Shown here piece after piece: positions 18,430 through 27,321 of a stretch of 64,000 nt of DNA. Numbering within the stretch: position 1 is the first letter of the stretch; each line of letters begins with the position of its first letter. The notes under the pieces were generated by a model. The model was given only the letters and a program-made list of their open reading frames with translations. It ran no database searches and was not told the DNA's origin. The position numbers and the translations under genes were made by a program. The DNA comes from an uncultured Polaribacter sp. (GTDB taxonomy: Bacteria; Bacteroidota; Bacteroidia; Flavobacteriales; Flavobacteriaceae): the NCBI GenBank assembly GCA_947497755.1, contig CANMHT010000003.1:305442-369441 (forward strand), written 5' to 3'.

Positions 18430-19125
18430 ATGAAGAAAGTTGTTGTTATTGGTCAAGGTAATGTTGCCTCTCATTTTATCGAGTCTTTTACTAAATCTAA
18501 GGCTGTAGAACTTATACATCTTAATTCTAGAAACTTAGAAATAATTCCAACTGCAGATATTTATATTATTGCTGTTACTGATGATGCTATTCAAGCAGTT
18601 TCTAAACAATTAGGAAATACTACTGCTTTGGTTGTACATACTTCTGGAACCGTTGCTTTAGAAGCTATATCACAATCTAGAAAAGGCGTTTTTTATCCTT
18701 TACAATCTTTTTCAAAAAATAAAACTGTAGACTTTCATAAAGTTCCTTTTTGCTTGGAGGTAAACCAAGAAAGTGATTTTACAATCTTAAGTGAACTTGC
18801 TAATATTTTGGGAGCAAAACATTATGCAATTGATTCTAAACAACGTAAAAAACTACATTTAGCTGCTGTATTTGTAAATAACTTTACCAATCATATGTAT
18901 CAAATCGGACAAGAAATTTGCGAAGAACATCAAGTTCCTTTTGAGATTCTTTACCCTCTGATTGAAGAAACTTCGAAAAAAATCAACACACTTTCTCCTA
19001 AAGAAGCACAAACTGGTCCTGCAAAAAGAAATGATATTCAAACCATAAATAATCATTTAGAACAATTAAATTCGCAGCAGCAAAAAATTTATAAAATCAT
19101 TACTAAATCTATCCAAGAAAACTAA
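18430..19125 (+). CDS. Rossmann/DUF2520 dehydrogenase-like protein
   Basis: Cytoplasmic protein of 231 residues. The N-terminal Rossmann segment is VVVIGQGNVASHFIESF. A pyrroline-5-carboxylate-reductase-like NAD(P) domain follows (AVTDDAIQAVSKQL, VVHTSGTVALEAI, GVFYPLQSFSKN). The C-terminal DUF2520 helical domain contains LAAVFVNNFTNHMY and ends with GPAKRNDIQTI. Substrate unknown; related proteins are annotated only by domain. It runs into the kdsC-like gene with a 2-base gap, an arrangement I associate with Flavobacteriaceae. Confidence 0.87.
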   Translation: MKKVVVIGQGNVASHFIESFTKSKAVELIHLNSRNLEIIPTADIYIIAVTDDAIQAVSKQLGNTTALVVHTSGTVALEAISQSRKGVFYPLQSFSKNKTVDFHKVPFCLEVNQESDFTILSELANILGAKHYAIDSKQRKKLHLAAVFVNNFTNHMYQIGQEICEEHQVPFEILYPLIEETSKKINTLSPKEAQTGPAKRNDIQTINNHLEQLNSQQQKIYKIITKSIQEN

Positions 19126-19127
19126 TT

Positions 19128-19655
19128 ATGGAAAAAAGTTATAAAGAATATTTACCGCAAATAAACATGTTAATTTTTGATGTTGATGGTGTATTAACTA
19201 ACGGAATGGTTACTGTTTTTCCTAATGGAGAATTGGTGAGACATATGAATATTAAAGATGGTTATGCCCTAAAAGCTGCAGTAAAAGCTGGCTTGCATGT
19301 TTGTATCATTTCTGGAGGAACAAATGAAGGAGTTAGAAGTAGATTAGAAGGTTTAGGTATTAAAGATATTTATTTAGGGGCTCACGATAAAATTCAGCAG
19401 TACAACGAATTGTTAGAAAAATACAATATTCAACCAGAAAATGTGTTGTATATGGGTGATGATATTCCTGATTATCCTGTAATGGAACTTGTTGGATTAG
19501 CTTGTTGTCCAAATGATGCAGCCCCAGAAATACAAAAAGTTTCGAAATACATCTCTTATAAAAAAGGTGGTGAAGGTTGTGCTAGAGATGTAATAGAACA
19601 AGTGTTACGAGTACAAGGAAAATGGGATGGTAATTTTAATGCTAAATACGATTAA
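19128..19655 (+). CDS. HAD phosphatase, KdsC-like (KDO 8-phosphate phosphatase family)
   Basis: Small C0-type HAD phosphatase of 175 residues, the normal KdsC length. Motif I is FDVDGVLT, followed by the KdsC pattern FNIKDGYALK in the form MNIKDGYALKAA. Motif II is ISGG, a lysine follows in LGAHDKIQQY, and motif IV is MGDDIPDYPVM. Family enzymes dephosphorylate KDO-8-phosphate, or related nonulosonate phosphates, for lipopolysaccharide. No kdsA/kdsB genes lie in the window, so the precise sugar is inferred. Confidence 0.85.
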   Translation: MEKSYKEYLPQINMLIFDVDGVLTNGMVTVFPNGELVRHMNIKDGYALKAAVKAGLHVCIISGGTNEGVRSRLEGLGIKDIYLGAHDKIQQYNELLEKYNIQPENVLYMGDDIPDYPVMELVGLACCPNDAAPEIQKVSKYISYKKGGEGCARDVIEQVLRVQGKWDGNFNAKYD

Positions 19656-20081
19656 ATGAAAAAAACATTCTTACTTTTATGCCTTGTATTTTCAACGGTT
19701 TCTTTCTCACAATCTATCGTTGGAAAGTGGAAATCTATTGATGAACAAACTAAGAAAGCCGAATCTATTATTGAAGTTTATCAAGAAAATGGAAAGTTTT
19801 ATGGAAAAATCATAAAAATTTTAGATCCAGCAAATAAGAATGCAATCTGTGATCAATGTAAAGGCAAGAATAAAAACAAACCTATTGAAGGTTTGGTTAT
19901 TATTAATGGACTTACCAAAGATGGAGATGAATGGTCTGGAGGTAAAGTGTTAGATCCCAAAAATGGAAAAAAATACAAATGTTATATTACCTTAAAAGAT
20001 AAGAATACTATGAAATTAAGAGGTTACATTGGTTTTTCTGTTTTTGGAAGAACTGCCTATTGGTATAGAGTTATCGAATAA
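19656..20081 (+). CDS. Exported DUF2147 protein
   Basis: A 141-residue exported protein with a signal peptide (KKTFLLLCLVFSTVSFSQ). The mature part has the DUF2147 layout: VGKWKSIDE at the start, IIEVYQENGKFYGKI, a C-x-x-C pair in CDQCKG, W-x-G-G-K-V-L-D-P-K-N-G-K-x-Y-K-C and a closing G-x-x-x-F-G-R-T-x-Y-W-x-R. It starts immediately after the stop of the KdsC-like gene. Function unknown; the fold resembles lipocalin-like secreted proteins. Confidence 0.88.
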   Translation: MKKTFLLLCLVFSTVSFSQSIVGKWKSIDEQTKKAESIIEVYQENGKFYGKIIKILDPANKNAICDQCKGKNKNKPIEGLVIINGLTKDGDEWSGGKVLDPKNGKKYKCYITLKDKNTMKLRGYIGFSVFGRTAYWYRVIE

Positions 20082-20182
20082 CTATTTCACAATATTATTC
20101 AGGTTTTCTAGTGTTGCTTTTAAACCCCAACCACCCATATTTTCTGTAACTCTAAAGGTGAAAATAGTGTAACTTATATCTT
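20082..20182 (-). pseudogene. Remnant: C-terminal tail of a START/SRPBCC-like domain
   Basis: On the minus strand an open stretch of about 33 codons ending in TAG at 20082 reads ...TFRVTENMGGWGLKATLENL followed by a short helix end. This resembles the last strand and C-terminal helix of SRPBCC (AHSA1/START) proteins. It is preceded in frame by a TAA at 20181-20183 and has no start codon in a sensible place, so it looks like the tail of a decayed gene. The identification rests on a short segment. Confidence 0.4.
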
Positions 20183-20257
20183 AATTTAAGTGAATTTTCT
20201 TCCAATAAATACAAACTAATTCACTTTCAAAAATGGAATTAGAAAAATAATTATATG

Positions 20258-20899
20258 TTAATTTTTATCACCTAACATAGGTACAAAAGCAAAATCTCCT
20301 AGTTCGTGTTTTTCAAATTCTTTCGGAGATTTACGTATAAACAAAGTCATAATTTGTGTTTTATCTCCAACGGGAATTAGCAATCTTCCTCCAATTTTTA
20401 ATTGACTTAACAAAGGTTTTGGTACATAAGGAGCTCCTGCTGTTACAATAATTTTATCAAAAGGTGCAGTTTCAGGTAACCCTTTGTAACCATCTCCAAA
20501 AATCAATTTCTTAGCTCTATATCCTAATTTTGGTAAAAACAACGAAGTCTTTTTAAACAATTCTCGTTGTCTTTCTATAGAATATACTTCTGCTTTCATT
20601 TCTAATAAAACTGCTGTTTGATATCCTGAGCCAGTACCAATTTCCAATACTTTATCTCCAGGCTGTATTTCTAAAGTTTGCGATTGAAAAGCAACAGTAT
20701 AAGGTTGAGAAATGGTCTGTTCTGCTGCAATAGGAAAAGCTTTGTCTTGATATGCGTGTGCTTCAAAACTAGAATCGATAAATAAGTGTCGTGGAATTTT
20801 ACGTACAGCATCTAATACTTTTGTATCACTAATACCTTTTGCTTCTAAGACAGTAGCTAATTGATTTCTAAGACCTTGGTGTTTATGAGTATCTTTCAA
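20258..20899 (-). CDS. pcm: Protein-L-isoaspartate O-methyltransferase
   Basis: SAM-dependent repair methyltransferase of 213 residues that methylates isoaspartyl residues in damaged proteins. The PCMT family signatures are R-x-x-F (VRKIPRHLFID), AYQDKAFPI, QTISQPYTVAFQ, the SAM motif I VLEIGTGSGYQTAVL (about 85-99), YSIERQRELF and the late IIVTAGAPYVPKPLLSQLKIGGRLLIPVG. Length and motif order are normal. It is divergent from the Gfo/Idh/MocA gene. Confidence 0.93.
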   Translation of the reverse strand: MKDTHKHQGLRNQLATVLEAKGISDTKVLDAVRKIPRHLFIDSSFEAHAYQDKAFPIAAEQTISQPYTVAFQSQTLEIQPGDKVLEIGTGSGYQTAVLLEMKAEVYSIERQRELFKKTSLFLPKLGYRAKKLIFGDGYKGLPETAPFDKIIVTAGAPYVPKPLLSQLKIGGRLLIPVGDKTQIMTLFIRKSPKEFEKHELGDFAFVPMLGDKN

Positions 20900-21038
20900 T
20901 TTTAGGAAAAGTTTGGGAATCTAAAAGTAATAATAAATCTAAAAAAATAGCTATAAAAGTGTATCTTTGTTAACGTTGATTTTTCAAAAACTTTTCTTAC
21001 TTGATAATCAACAATTAACACAAAAAAACTTAATACTT

Positions 21039-22004
21039 ATGCTTAAAGCAGGTGTTCTTGGCGCAGGTCATTTAGGAAAAATACACTTACGTTTATTACA
21101 ACAGTCAGAAAAATACGAATTGGTTGGTTTTTACGATCCTTTTACTGAAAATGCTGAAAAAGTAGCTGCAGAATTTGGCTATAAATTGTTCGATTCTGTA
21201 GAGAGCTTAATCGCAGAAGTAGATATGATTGATATCGTGACACCTACGCTATCTCACTTTGATTGTGCTAAACAAGCCATAGAAAATGGTTGTCATATTT
21301 TTATAGAAAAGCCAATAACTAAAACAGTTATGGAAGCTGAAGCAATTAGAACTTTAGCTAGCCAAAAGCACATTCGTGGGCAAGTTGGGCATGTAGAACG
21401 TTTTAATCCAGCTTTTACTGCTGTTAGAGATGTTATAGATACACCAATGTTTATAGAAACGCATCGTTTGGCAGAGTTTAATCCACGTGGCACTGATGTT
21501 CCTGTTGTATTGGATTTAATGATTCATGATATTGACATTATTTTAAGTGTAGTTAATTCTCCTGTTAAAGAAGTACATGCTAGTGGTGTATCTGTGATTA
21601 GTGAAACACCAGATATTGCCAATGCTCGTATCGAATTTGAAAATGGATGTGTTGCCAATTTAACTGCCAGTAGAATTTCTATGAAGAATATGAGAAAATC
21701 TAGGTTTTTTCAAAGAGATGCATATATTTCTGTAGACTTTTTAGAAAAAACTGCCGAGGTTGTTAAAATGAAAGATGTTCCTGAAAACCCAGATGAATTT
21801 GCCATGATTTTACAAAATGCCGAAGGGGTTAAAAAGCAAATTTATTTTGACAATCCAGAAGTAACTGCAAACAATGCTATTTTAGATGAGCTAGAGTCTT
21901 TTGCTGATGCCATTAATAACGATACTACACCTGTTGTTTCATTATCACAAGGAACAGAAGCGCTGCGAGTAGCACAACAAATCATTGATTGTTTTGACAA
22001 TTAA
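21039..22004 (+). CDS. Gfo/Idh/MocA-family NAD(P)-dependent oxidoreductase
   Basis: Cytoplasmic dehydrogenase of about 321 residues. The start at 21039 (MLKAGVLGAGHLGKIHLRLL) gives the Rossmann fold directly at the N-terminus; the upstream in-frame extension to 20967 covers a likely promoter box (TATCTTTG at 20962-20969). The NAD motif is GVLGAGHLGKIH and the family's EKP motif is FIEKPIT. The catalytic-domain motif VLDLMIHDIDIILS contains the expected histidine. Family members oxidise sugars, inositols or act in UDP-sugar and haem-related pathways; the substrate is unknown. Confidence 0.88.
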   Translation: MLKAGVLGAGHLGKIHLRLLQQSEKYELVGFYDPFTENAEKVAAEFGYKLFDSVESLIAEVDMIDIVTPTLSHFDCAKQAIENGCHIFIEKPITKTVMEAEAIRTLASQKHIRGQVGHVERFNPAFTAVRDVIDTPMFIETHRLAEFNPRGTDVPVVLDLMIHDIDIILSVVNSPVKEVHASGVSVISETPDIANARIEFENGCVANLTASRISMKNMRKSRFFQRDAYISVDFLEKTAEVVKMKDVPENPDEFAMILQNAEGVKKQIYFDNPEVTANNAILDELESFADAINNDTTPVVSLSQGTEALRVAQQIIDCFDN

Positions 22005-22042
22005 AATCGTATAAAAGCCTTTATGGCAATTAATAATAGCCT

Positions 22043-22073
22043 CTACAGTAATAAAGAAGTTTACTTACTGTAG
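22043..22073. promoter_or_regulatory. Inverted repeat upstream of the hydroxybutyryl-CoA dehydrogenase gene
   Basis: CTACAGTAA at 22043-22051 is perfectly complementary to 22065-22073, with a 13-base loop, in the 87-base gap before the dehydrogenase start. No T-run follows, so it is a better operator or leader hairpin candidate than a terminator. Confidence 0.45.
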
Positions 22074-22091
22074 ATAATAAAATTTGAATAA

Positions 22092-22979
22092 ATGAAAAAC
22101 ATAGCCGTAATCGGATCTGGAACAATGGGAAATGGAATTGCACATACTTTTGCGCAATTTGGATTTCAAGTTCAACTTATTGATATTTCTCAAACTGCCT
22201 TAGATAAAGGAATTACAACCATTACCAAAAATTTAGATAGAATGGTTGCTAAAGAAAAGATTTCTGAAGAAGATAAAACACAAACTTTAAATAATATAAC
22301 TACCTACACTTCTATCAAAGAAGGTGTTCAATATGCTAGCTTAGTAGTAGAAGCAGCTACTGAAAATGTAGATTTAAAACTAAATATTTTTAGAGAATTA
22401 GATGAAGTTTGTCCAGAAGATACTATTCTAGCTACCAACACTTCTTCTATTTCGATTACGCAAATAGCATCGGTAACAAAAAGACCAGAACAAGTTATTG
22501 GAATGCACTTTATGAATCCAGTGCCAATTATGAAACTGGTAGAAATTATTAGAGGTTATAATACTTCTGATGAAGTAATGTCTTTTATTGTAGACTTAAC
22601 AAAACAAATTCGTAAAGTTCCTGTAGAAGTAAATGATTATCCCGGTTTTGTGGCAAATAGAATTTTAATGCCAATGATTAATGAATCTATCGAAACTTTG
22701 TATAACGGAGTTGCAGGTGTTCAAGAAATTGATACGGTGATGAAATTAGGTATGGCACATCCAATGGGACCATTACAATTAGCAGATTTTATCGGTTTAG
22801 ATGTTTGTTTATCAATCTTAAATGTATTGTACGACGGATTTAAAAATCCAAAGTATGCTCCTTGCCCATTATTAGTTAATATGGTAAGAGCTGGAAAATT
22901 AGGCGTAAAATCTGGAGAAGGATTTTATGACTATTCAGAAAGTAGAAAAGCAGAAAAAGTAGCAAAGCAATTTGCATAA
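22092..22979 (+). CDS. 3-hydroxybutyryl-CoA dehydrogenase (3-hydroxyacyl-CoA dehydrogenase family)
   Basis: NAD(P)-dependent dehydrogenase of 295 residues interconverting acetoacetyl-CoA and 3-hydroxybutyryl-CoA or longer 3-oxo/3-hydroxyacyl-CoA pairs. It has the N-terminal Rossmann motif IGSGTMGNGIAHTFAQFG, the ATNTSSISIT loop, GMHFMNPVPIMKLVEII containing the catalytic His (about residue 138), and the dimerisation domain with DYPGFVANRILMPMINES and GMAHPMGPLQLADFIGLD. Length is typical of the stand-alone Hbd/PaaH type. The next gene starts on the next base. Confidence 0.93.
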   Translation: MKNIAVIGSGTMGNGIAHTFAQFGFQVQLIDISQTALDKGITTITKNLDRMVAKEKISEEDKTQTLNNITTYTSIKEGVQYASLVVEAATENVDLKLNIFRELDEVCPEDTILATNTSSISITQIASVTKRPEQVIGMHFMNPVPIMKLVEIIRGYNTSDEVMSFIVDLTKQIRKVPVEVNDYPGFVANRILMPMINESIETLYNGVAGVQEIDTVMKLGMAHPMGPLQLADFIGLDVCLSILNVLYDGFKNPKYAPCPLLVNMVRAGKLGVKSGEGFYDYSESRKAEKVAKQFA

Positions 22980-23630
22980 ATGATTGCTAAAAAACTTTTA
23001 TCAGGGATGATTTTTGTCGGAGTGATTTCTACATCATTCGGACAAGAATCTTCCAAAGGTATCTTTTCTCCTAGTAAATTAGGAATTGAATTTACACAAG
23101 GAAATGAAAAGAGTTTTTTGTTTGATGACCCTGATTATTACTATCTAACTAATACCTTAAAAGCTCAATTTTATTATCCATTAACACAATGGAAAAAATT
23201 TGATATTTCACTTATTGTTCAGCCACAATTTCAATGGATTCAACACCAATTACACAATGAACAATTTGTACTTCCAGAAGTAGAAAATTATATAGAAAAA
23301 CGCGCTAAATACACCAAACTTAAAAGCTTATCTATTACTGCTATAGAATTCACTATTGATGCACAAAAAAAGCTATTTAAGAATACTTATTTCTTTGTTC
23401 AGTTTGGTCTTGGATTCGCTATTATTGATACATCTACTGAACGCTTAATTGGTGGATTTACTTTTTTAGAAAATTTAAACTTAGGAGTTGAAATTACAAC
23501 AAGTAGTAGCACTTCGTTACGTTTATTTGGCGGAATAGGACATGTATCCAACCTTAATTTTCAATTGCCAAATTCAGGTTATAATATTGTAAATACGGGA
23601 ATTTCTTTTCAGTATTCTTTACAAAAATAA
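22980..23630 (+). CDS. Acyloxyacyl hydrolase, PagL-like lipid A deacylase
   Basis: Predicted small outer-membrane barrel hydrolase of 216 residues with a signal peptide (LLSGMIFVGVISTSFGQ). The mature part alternates like a barrel. Near the C-terminus it has GHVSNLNFQLPNSGYNIV, which matches the PagL H-x-S-N...PN-x-G block; His188 and Ser190 would be the catalytic pair. The acidic third residue of Pseudomonas PagL is not obvious. PagL removes the 3-O acyl chain of lipid A. It starts directly after the stop of the acyl-CoA dehydrogenase gene, so the two are co-transcribed. Confidence 0.72.
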   Translation: MIAKKLLSGMIFVGVISTSFGQESSKGIFSPSKLGIEFTQGNEKSFLFDDPDYYYLTNTLKAQFYYPLTQWKKFDISLIVQPQFQWIQHQLHNEQFVLPEVENYIEKRAKYTKLKSLSITAIEFTIDAQKKLFKNTYFFVQFGLGFAIIDTSTERLIGGFTFLENLNLGVEITTSSSTSLRLFGGIGHVSNLNFQLPNSGYNIVNTGISFQYSLQK

Positions 23631-23638
23631 GGGTAAAT

Positions 23639-23670
23639 AAAAAAGGAACTTCAGTTGAAGTTCCTTTTTA
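23639..23670. terminator. Bidirectional terminator
   Basis: A 14-base perfect stem (AAAAAGGAACTTCA at 23640-23653 and complement 23656-23669) with a two-base loop and A/T tails on both sides. It lies between the convergent PagL-like gene and the ABC adaptor gene and can serve both. Confidence 0.9.
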
Positions 23671-23693
23671 TATTATTATATAACTAATCGTTA

Positions 23694-24809
23694 TTAGTTG
23701 TTAACTTTTCTATCTTCTTTAGACGCTTTGTTCCAAATTTTAATTTCATCATCTTTAGTTACACCAGATAAAATTTGAACATTTACTCCATCAGATAAAC
23801 CTAATTTGATTGTTTTCTTCTCAAACTTTCCTTCTCCAGTTTTAACTTCTACATAAGGTTCTTCTGTTTTCTTGTCAAACCTTAATAATGATTCTTTAAT
23901 AGATAACACACTATCTTTTCTTTCTAAAACAATATCAGCGTTAGCACTATAACCTGCTCTTACAAAGTTAGAATTATCTAAAGTTACATCAGCTTTAATT
24001 TTAAATTGTACAGCTCCATTTTCTTCTGTTCCTTTTGGAGCAATAAACGTTAATTTAGCTGGATATTTTTTATCTTCAATAGCACCTAAAGAAACTTCAA
24101 TGTCAGAATCTTTAATTAATTTACCTACTTCAGACTCATCCACTTTTCCTTCAAAGATCATTTTTTGCATATCTGCAATAGTAGCAATTGTTGTACCTGC
24201 ATTAAAGTTATTAGATTGAATCACTTGATATCCTTTCTTTACAGGAATTTCTACTAACATTCCAGAGGTAGTTGCTCTAATATTTGTATTTGCAGTTTGC
24301 CCTAATCCTTCAGTAGTTCCCTTTTTAATGATATCTAAATCAGATTTCGCATTGCTTAAACGTTGTTTAGCATTGTTAAAGTTTAATTCTGCAGTTTCGA
24401 ACTCCTGACGAGAAATTACACCTTTACCAAATAAGTTTTTACTTCTTTCGTATTGTGTTTTTGCATTGTCATAAGCCAATTGAGCATTTTTAATTTGCCC
24501 GTTTGCTGAATTTAACGACTGAATGTTTGGTACTACTCTAACTGTTGCAATTAAATCACCAGCTTTAACAATAGCACCTTCTTCTAAGTATATTTTATCG
24601 ATAATTCCAGAAATTTGTGGCTTTATCTCTACTTCTTCTAATGGTATTACTTTTCCTGTTGCAACAGCTTTTTTAACTATGGTTGCTTTAAACGCCTTAG
24701 CTGTATCGTACTGAATAATGTCCTTTTGGTTCTTCTTTCCTAACCAAACAACAACTACTATAAAAAGTACTGCTACAATTCCTAAAATAATTTTTGCTCT
24801 TTTACTCAT
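23694..24809 (-). CDS. MacA-like efflux periplasmic adaptor
   Basis: Membrane-fusion protein of 371 residues with an N-terminal membrane anchor (AKIILGIVAVLFIVVVVWLG). A lipoyl half motif (GIIDKIYLEEGAIVKAGDLIA), a coiled-coil hairpin (about 85-160) and the matching half (IRATTSGMLVEIPVKKGYQV) follow. Beta-barrel and membrane-proximal domains complete it (LSDGVNVQILSGVTKDDEI). It is the last gene of an operon with two FtsX-like permeases and an ATPase, as in MacAB-type export. No TolC-like gene is attached, so an outer-membrane partner would come from elsewhere. Confidence 0.92.
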   Translation of the reverse strand: MSKRAKIILGIVAVLFIVVVVWLGKKNQKDIIQYDTAKAFKATIVKKAVATGKVIPLEEVEIKPQISGIIDKIYLEEGAIVKAGDLIATVRVVPNIQSLNSANGQIKNAQLAYDNAKTQYERSKNLFGKGVISRQEFETAELNFNNAKQRLSNAKSDLDIIKKGTTEGLGQTANTNIRATTSGMLVEIPVKKGYQVIQSNNFNAGTTIATIADMQKMIFEGKVDESEVGKLIKDSDIEVSLGAIEDKKYPAKLTFIAPKGTEENGAVQFKIKADVTLDNSNFVRAGYSANADIVLERKDSVLSIKESLLRFDKKTEEPYVEVKTGEGKFEKKTIKLGLSDGVNVQILSGVTKDDEIKIWNKASKEDRKVNN

Positions 24810-24842
24810 GATTAATTAATTGATTATCTCTTTTTTTTATTT

Positions 24843-26087
24843 TTATTCTTCTCTTAATGCTTCAATAGGTTTTACTACTGTTGCCATATATGCTGGTATT
24901 AATCCTATTAATGTTCCTAAAATCACTAATATTAAAAATGCTAACATAATGATTGGTATGTTTACTGTGGGGTTTAGCAATACAGCTTCATCTCCTTGAC
25001 CAAAAGCCATATCAATTAAATACAATACTAAACCTCCAAAAACAATTCCCAACATACCAGCTATCGTAGTTAAAAAAACCGACTCTAATATAATTTGTCT
25101 TTTAACCGACATTGGTGTGGCTCCTAATGCTCTTCTAATTCCGATTTCTTTGGTACGCTCTTTAACTGTAATTAATAAGATGTTTCCAATGGCAAATACA
25201 CCTGCAATTAAAGTTGCAATACCTACAAACCAAGTTAAAAACTGCATTCCCGTTAAAAAGCCCATAAATTTGGCTATTTCGTTTCCTAAATTTACACTAC
25301 CAAAAGCTCTAGTATCATCAGGATGGACTTTATGTAAGTTTTTTAAGGTTAACAATATATCTTTTTCCATTTGTACAATATCAACTCCTTCGTTGGCAGT
25401 AATCATCATCCAATCAATCTTATTAGATGTATTGTACACTTTTTGAAAAGTTGTAAATGGAATATAAGCCGTATCTCCATCAAAATTAATGTTGTTTGAT
25501 TGCTTATACATTCCCACAACTTGATAGCTAATATTCGCTATCTTTACATACTTACCAATTGGATTTTCGTCTTTTTCAAACAATTGCTTATACATTTCTT
25601 CTGAAATGACACAAACTTTTGATAAATTATTGATATCGTTTTGATTGATAAAACGACCATACACTAAATTCTTCTTTTGTACTTGGTCTAATACAGGGTA
25701 ATCTCCACTTACTTGAAAACTTCCTGATTTAAAATTCCTTACAACATTTCCTGCTGTTTGATTTCTTGGAGCTAATAACTTAATCTCCTCACTATATTCT
25801 GATTTAAGCACTTCAATATCATGAAATGTTAAATTAAATCTTCTTCCCTTTTGAAATCCTTTAAAAGGCATGTCTGTAGACTGTGTCCACATAAATACAC
25901 TGTTGGTAGCAAAGCTTCCAAACATCTTTTTAAAGTTATTTTCTAATCCTCTAGCGGCTCCTAATAATACAACCAGAATAAAAATCCCCCATAAAACTCC
26001 AATAATTGTAATTATTGTACGGGTTTTATTTTTACGTATACTACCGTAGATTTCTTGCCAAGTATCTGAATCAAATAAAAATTTCAT
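24843..26087 (-). CDS. ABC transporter permease, MacB/FtsX type (second of pair)
   Basis: Inner-membrane permease of 414 residues with the MacB layout. It has an N-terminal TM after a Trp-rich start (WQEIYGSIRKNKTRTIITIIGVLWGIFILVVLL), a large periplasmic domain (about 50-275), then three TM helices with the FtsX motif EIGIRRALGATPMSVKRQI and the end PIEALREE. It is paralogous to the gene upstream, separated by 2 bases. The pair presumably forms a heterodimer with the single ATPase. MacB-type systems work by periplasmic conformational change rather than by passing substrate through the membrane. Confidence 0.93.
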   Translation of the reverse strand: MKFLFDSDTWQEIYGSIRKNKTRTIITIIGVLWGIFILVVLLGAARGLENNFKKMFGSFATNSVFMWTQSTDMPFKGFQKGRRFNLTFHDIEVLKSEYSEEIKLLAPRNQTAGNVVRNFKSGSFQVSGDYPVLDQVQKKNLVYGRFINQNDINNLSKVCVISEEMYKQLFEKDENPIGKYVKIANISYQVVGMYKQSNNINFDGDTAYIPFTTFQKVYNTSNKIDWMMITANEGVDIVQMEKDILLTLKNLHKVHPDDTRAFGSVNLGNEIAKFMGFLTGMQFLTWFVGIATLIAGVFAIGNILLITVKERTKEIGIRRALGATPMSVKRQIILESVFLTTIAGMLGIVFGGLVLYLIDMAFGQGDEAVLLNPTVNIPIIMLAFLILVILGTLIGLIPAYMATVVKPIEALREE

Positions 26088-26089
26088 AA

Positions 26090-27319
26090 TTAATCTGCTC
26101 TTAATGCTACAATAGGTTTAATTTTTGCTGCTTTTCTAGCGGGAACTAAACTAGCAACTAATCCCGAAATGATTAGTACTACGGTTGCTCCAATTACAAT
26201 TCCTGGGCTTACTCCTGGGTCTTTGATAAAATATTCTTTTAAAGAATCTCCGATGGTACTTAATATATAAGTTCCTAATAGTAAACCTGCATAACCAGCA
26301 AGTGTGGTAATTAATACAGATTCTTGTACAACCATACCAATAATTGAAGATGGTTTTGCTCCTAATGCTTTTCTAATTCCAAATTCTTTAGTACGCTCTT
26401 TGATAATAAAAATCATAATGTTTGATATACCAATAATACCAGCAATCAAGGTTCCTGAACCAACAAATATTACAATAAAGTATAAAGCAAACATCATGGT
26501 ATTGATTCCTTTATTTGCTTCTGCCATATTTCTAATTGACAAAGCACTTTGATCATCTGGATGAATATCTAAACGCTTACGTAAAACTCTTTCCAACTTA
26601 TTACCAAAAGCAATTGCTTGATCTAGGTTTAATCTTGGATTATATCCAATACTTATTTGACTAATATGATCGTTATTTCCGTATAGTTTTTGTGCTGTAG
26701 TAACAGGCATATAAGTTTGCCTCTCTTCATTATCTCCTCCTGCATCAGAAAAGATTCCTATAATTTTATATGAAATTCCGTCCACATTTAAACGCTTACC
26801 TAATGCCGGCTTTTCTCCAAATAAATCTTTCTTTACCAATCTACCAATAACCATCACTTTAGATTTTTGTTTTAAATCCAAGTCGTTAATATAACGACCT
26901 TCGTCCATAATGGTTTTTTCTAAATATTGATGATCAGGGTGTACTGCTCTTAACCTGTAATTATTCTGTTTATTTTTATACGCAATATTTACACTTCTAA
27001 ATATTCTTGCTGTTAAATATTGTATTTTATCTCCGTATTCTTTTTCAATAAAGTTGTAGTCTTTATTTTTTAATTGAATTCTTCTACCAGATTGTAACCC
27101 TTTATAAGGTTTCGAAGTTTTCCATACCCTAACAAACATTACATTTTGAGCATCATCAACAAAAAATTCTTTAAACTGATTTTGCAATCCAGAAACAATT
27201 CCGAAAAGTAACGTGAATAATAGAATGGCAAAAGCTACAGTAAATCCAGATAAAACAGAACGCAATTTGTTTTTACTGATACTTTGAAATATTTCTCTCC
27301 AACGATCTAAATCAAACAT
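26090..27319 (-). CDS. ABC transporter permease, MacB/FtsX type (first of pair)
   Basis: Inner-membrane permease of 409 residues, paralogue of the gene downstream. It has TM1 near the start (LRSVLSGFTVAFAILLFTLLFGIVSG), a periplasmic domain (about 45-270), three C-terminal TM helices, the FtsX motif EFGIRKALGAKPSSIIGMV and the end KPIVALRAD. It starts 2 bases after the ATPase stop. Two separate permease genes with a separate ATPase is common in Bacteroidota, unlike the fused MacB of Proteobacteria. Confidence 0.93.
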   Translation of the reverse strand: MFDLDRWREIFQSISKNKLRSVLSGFTVAFAILLFTLLFGIVSGLQNQFKEFFVDDAQNVMFVRVWKTSKPYKGLQSGRRIQLKNKDYNFIEKEYGDKIQYLTARIFRSVNIAYKNKQNNYRLRAVHPDHQYLEKTIMDEGRYINDLDLKQKSKVMVIGRLVKKDLFGEKPALGKRLNVDGISYKIIGIFSDAGGDNEERQTYMPVTTAQKLYGNNDHISQISIGYNPRLNLDQAIAFGNKLERVLRKRLDIHPDDQSALSIRNMAEANKGINTMMFALYFIVIFVGSGTLIAGIIGISNIMIFIIKERTKEFGIRKALGAKPSSIIGMVVQESVLITTLAGYAGLLLGTYILSTIGDSLKEYFIKDPGVSPGIVIGATVVLIISGLVASLVPARKAAKIKPIVALRAD

Positions 27320-27321
27320 AA

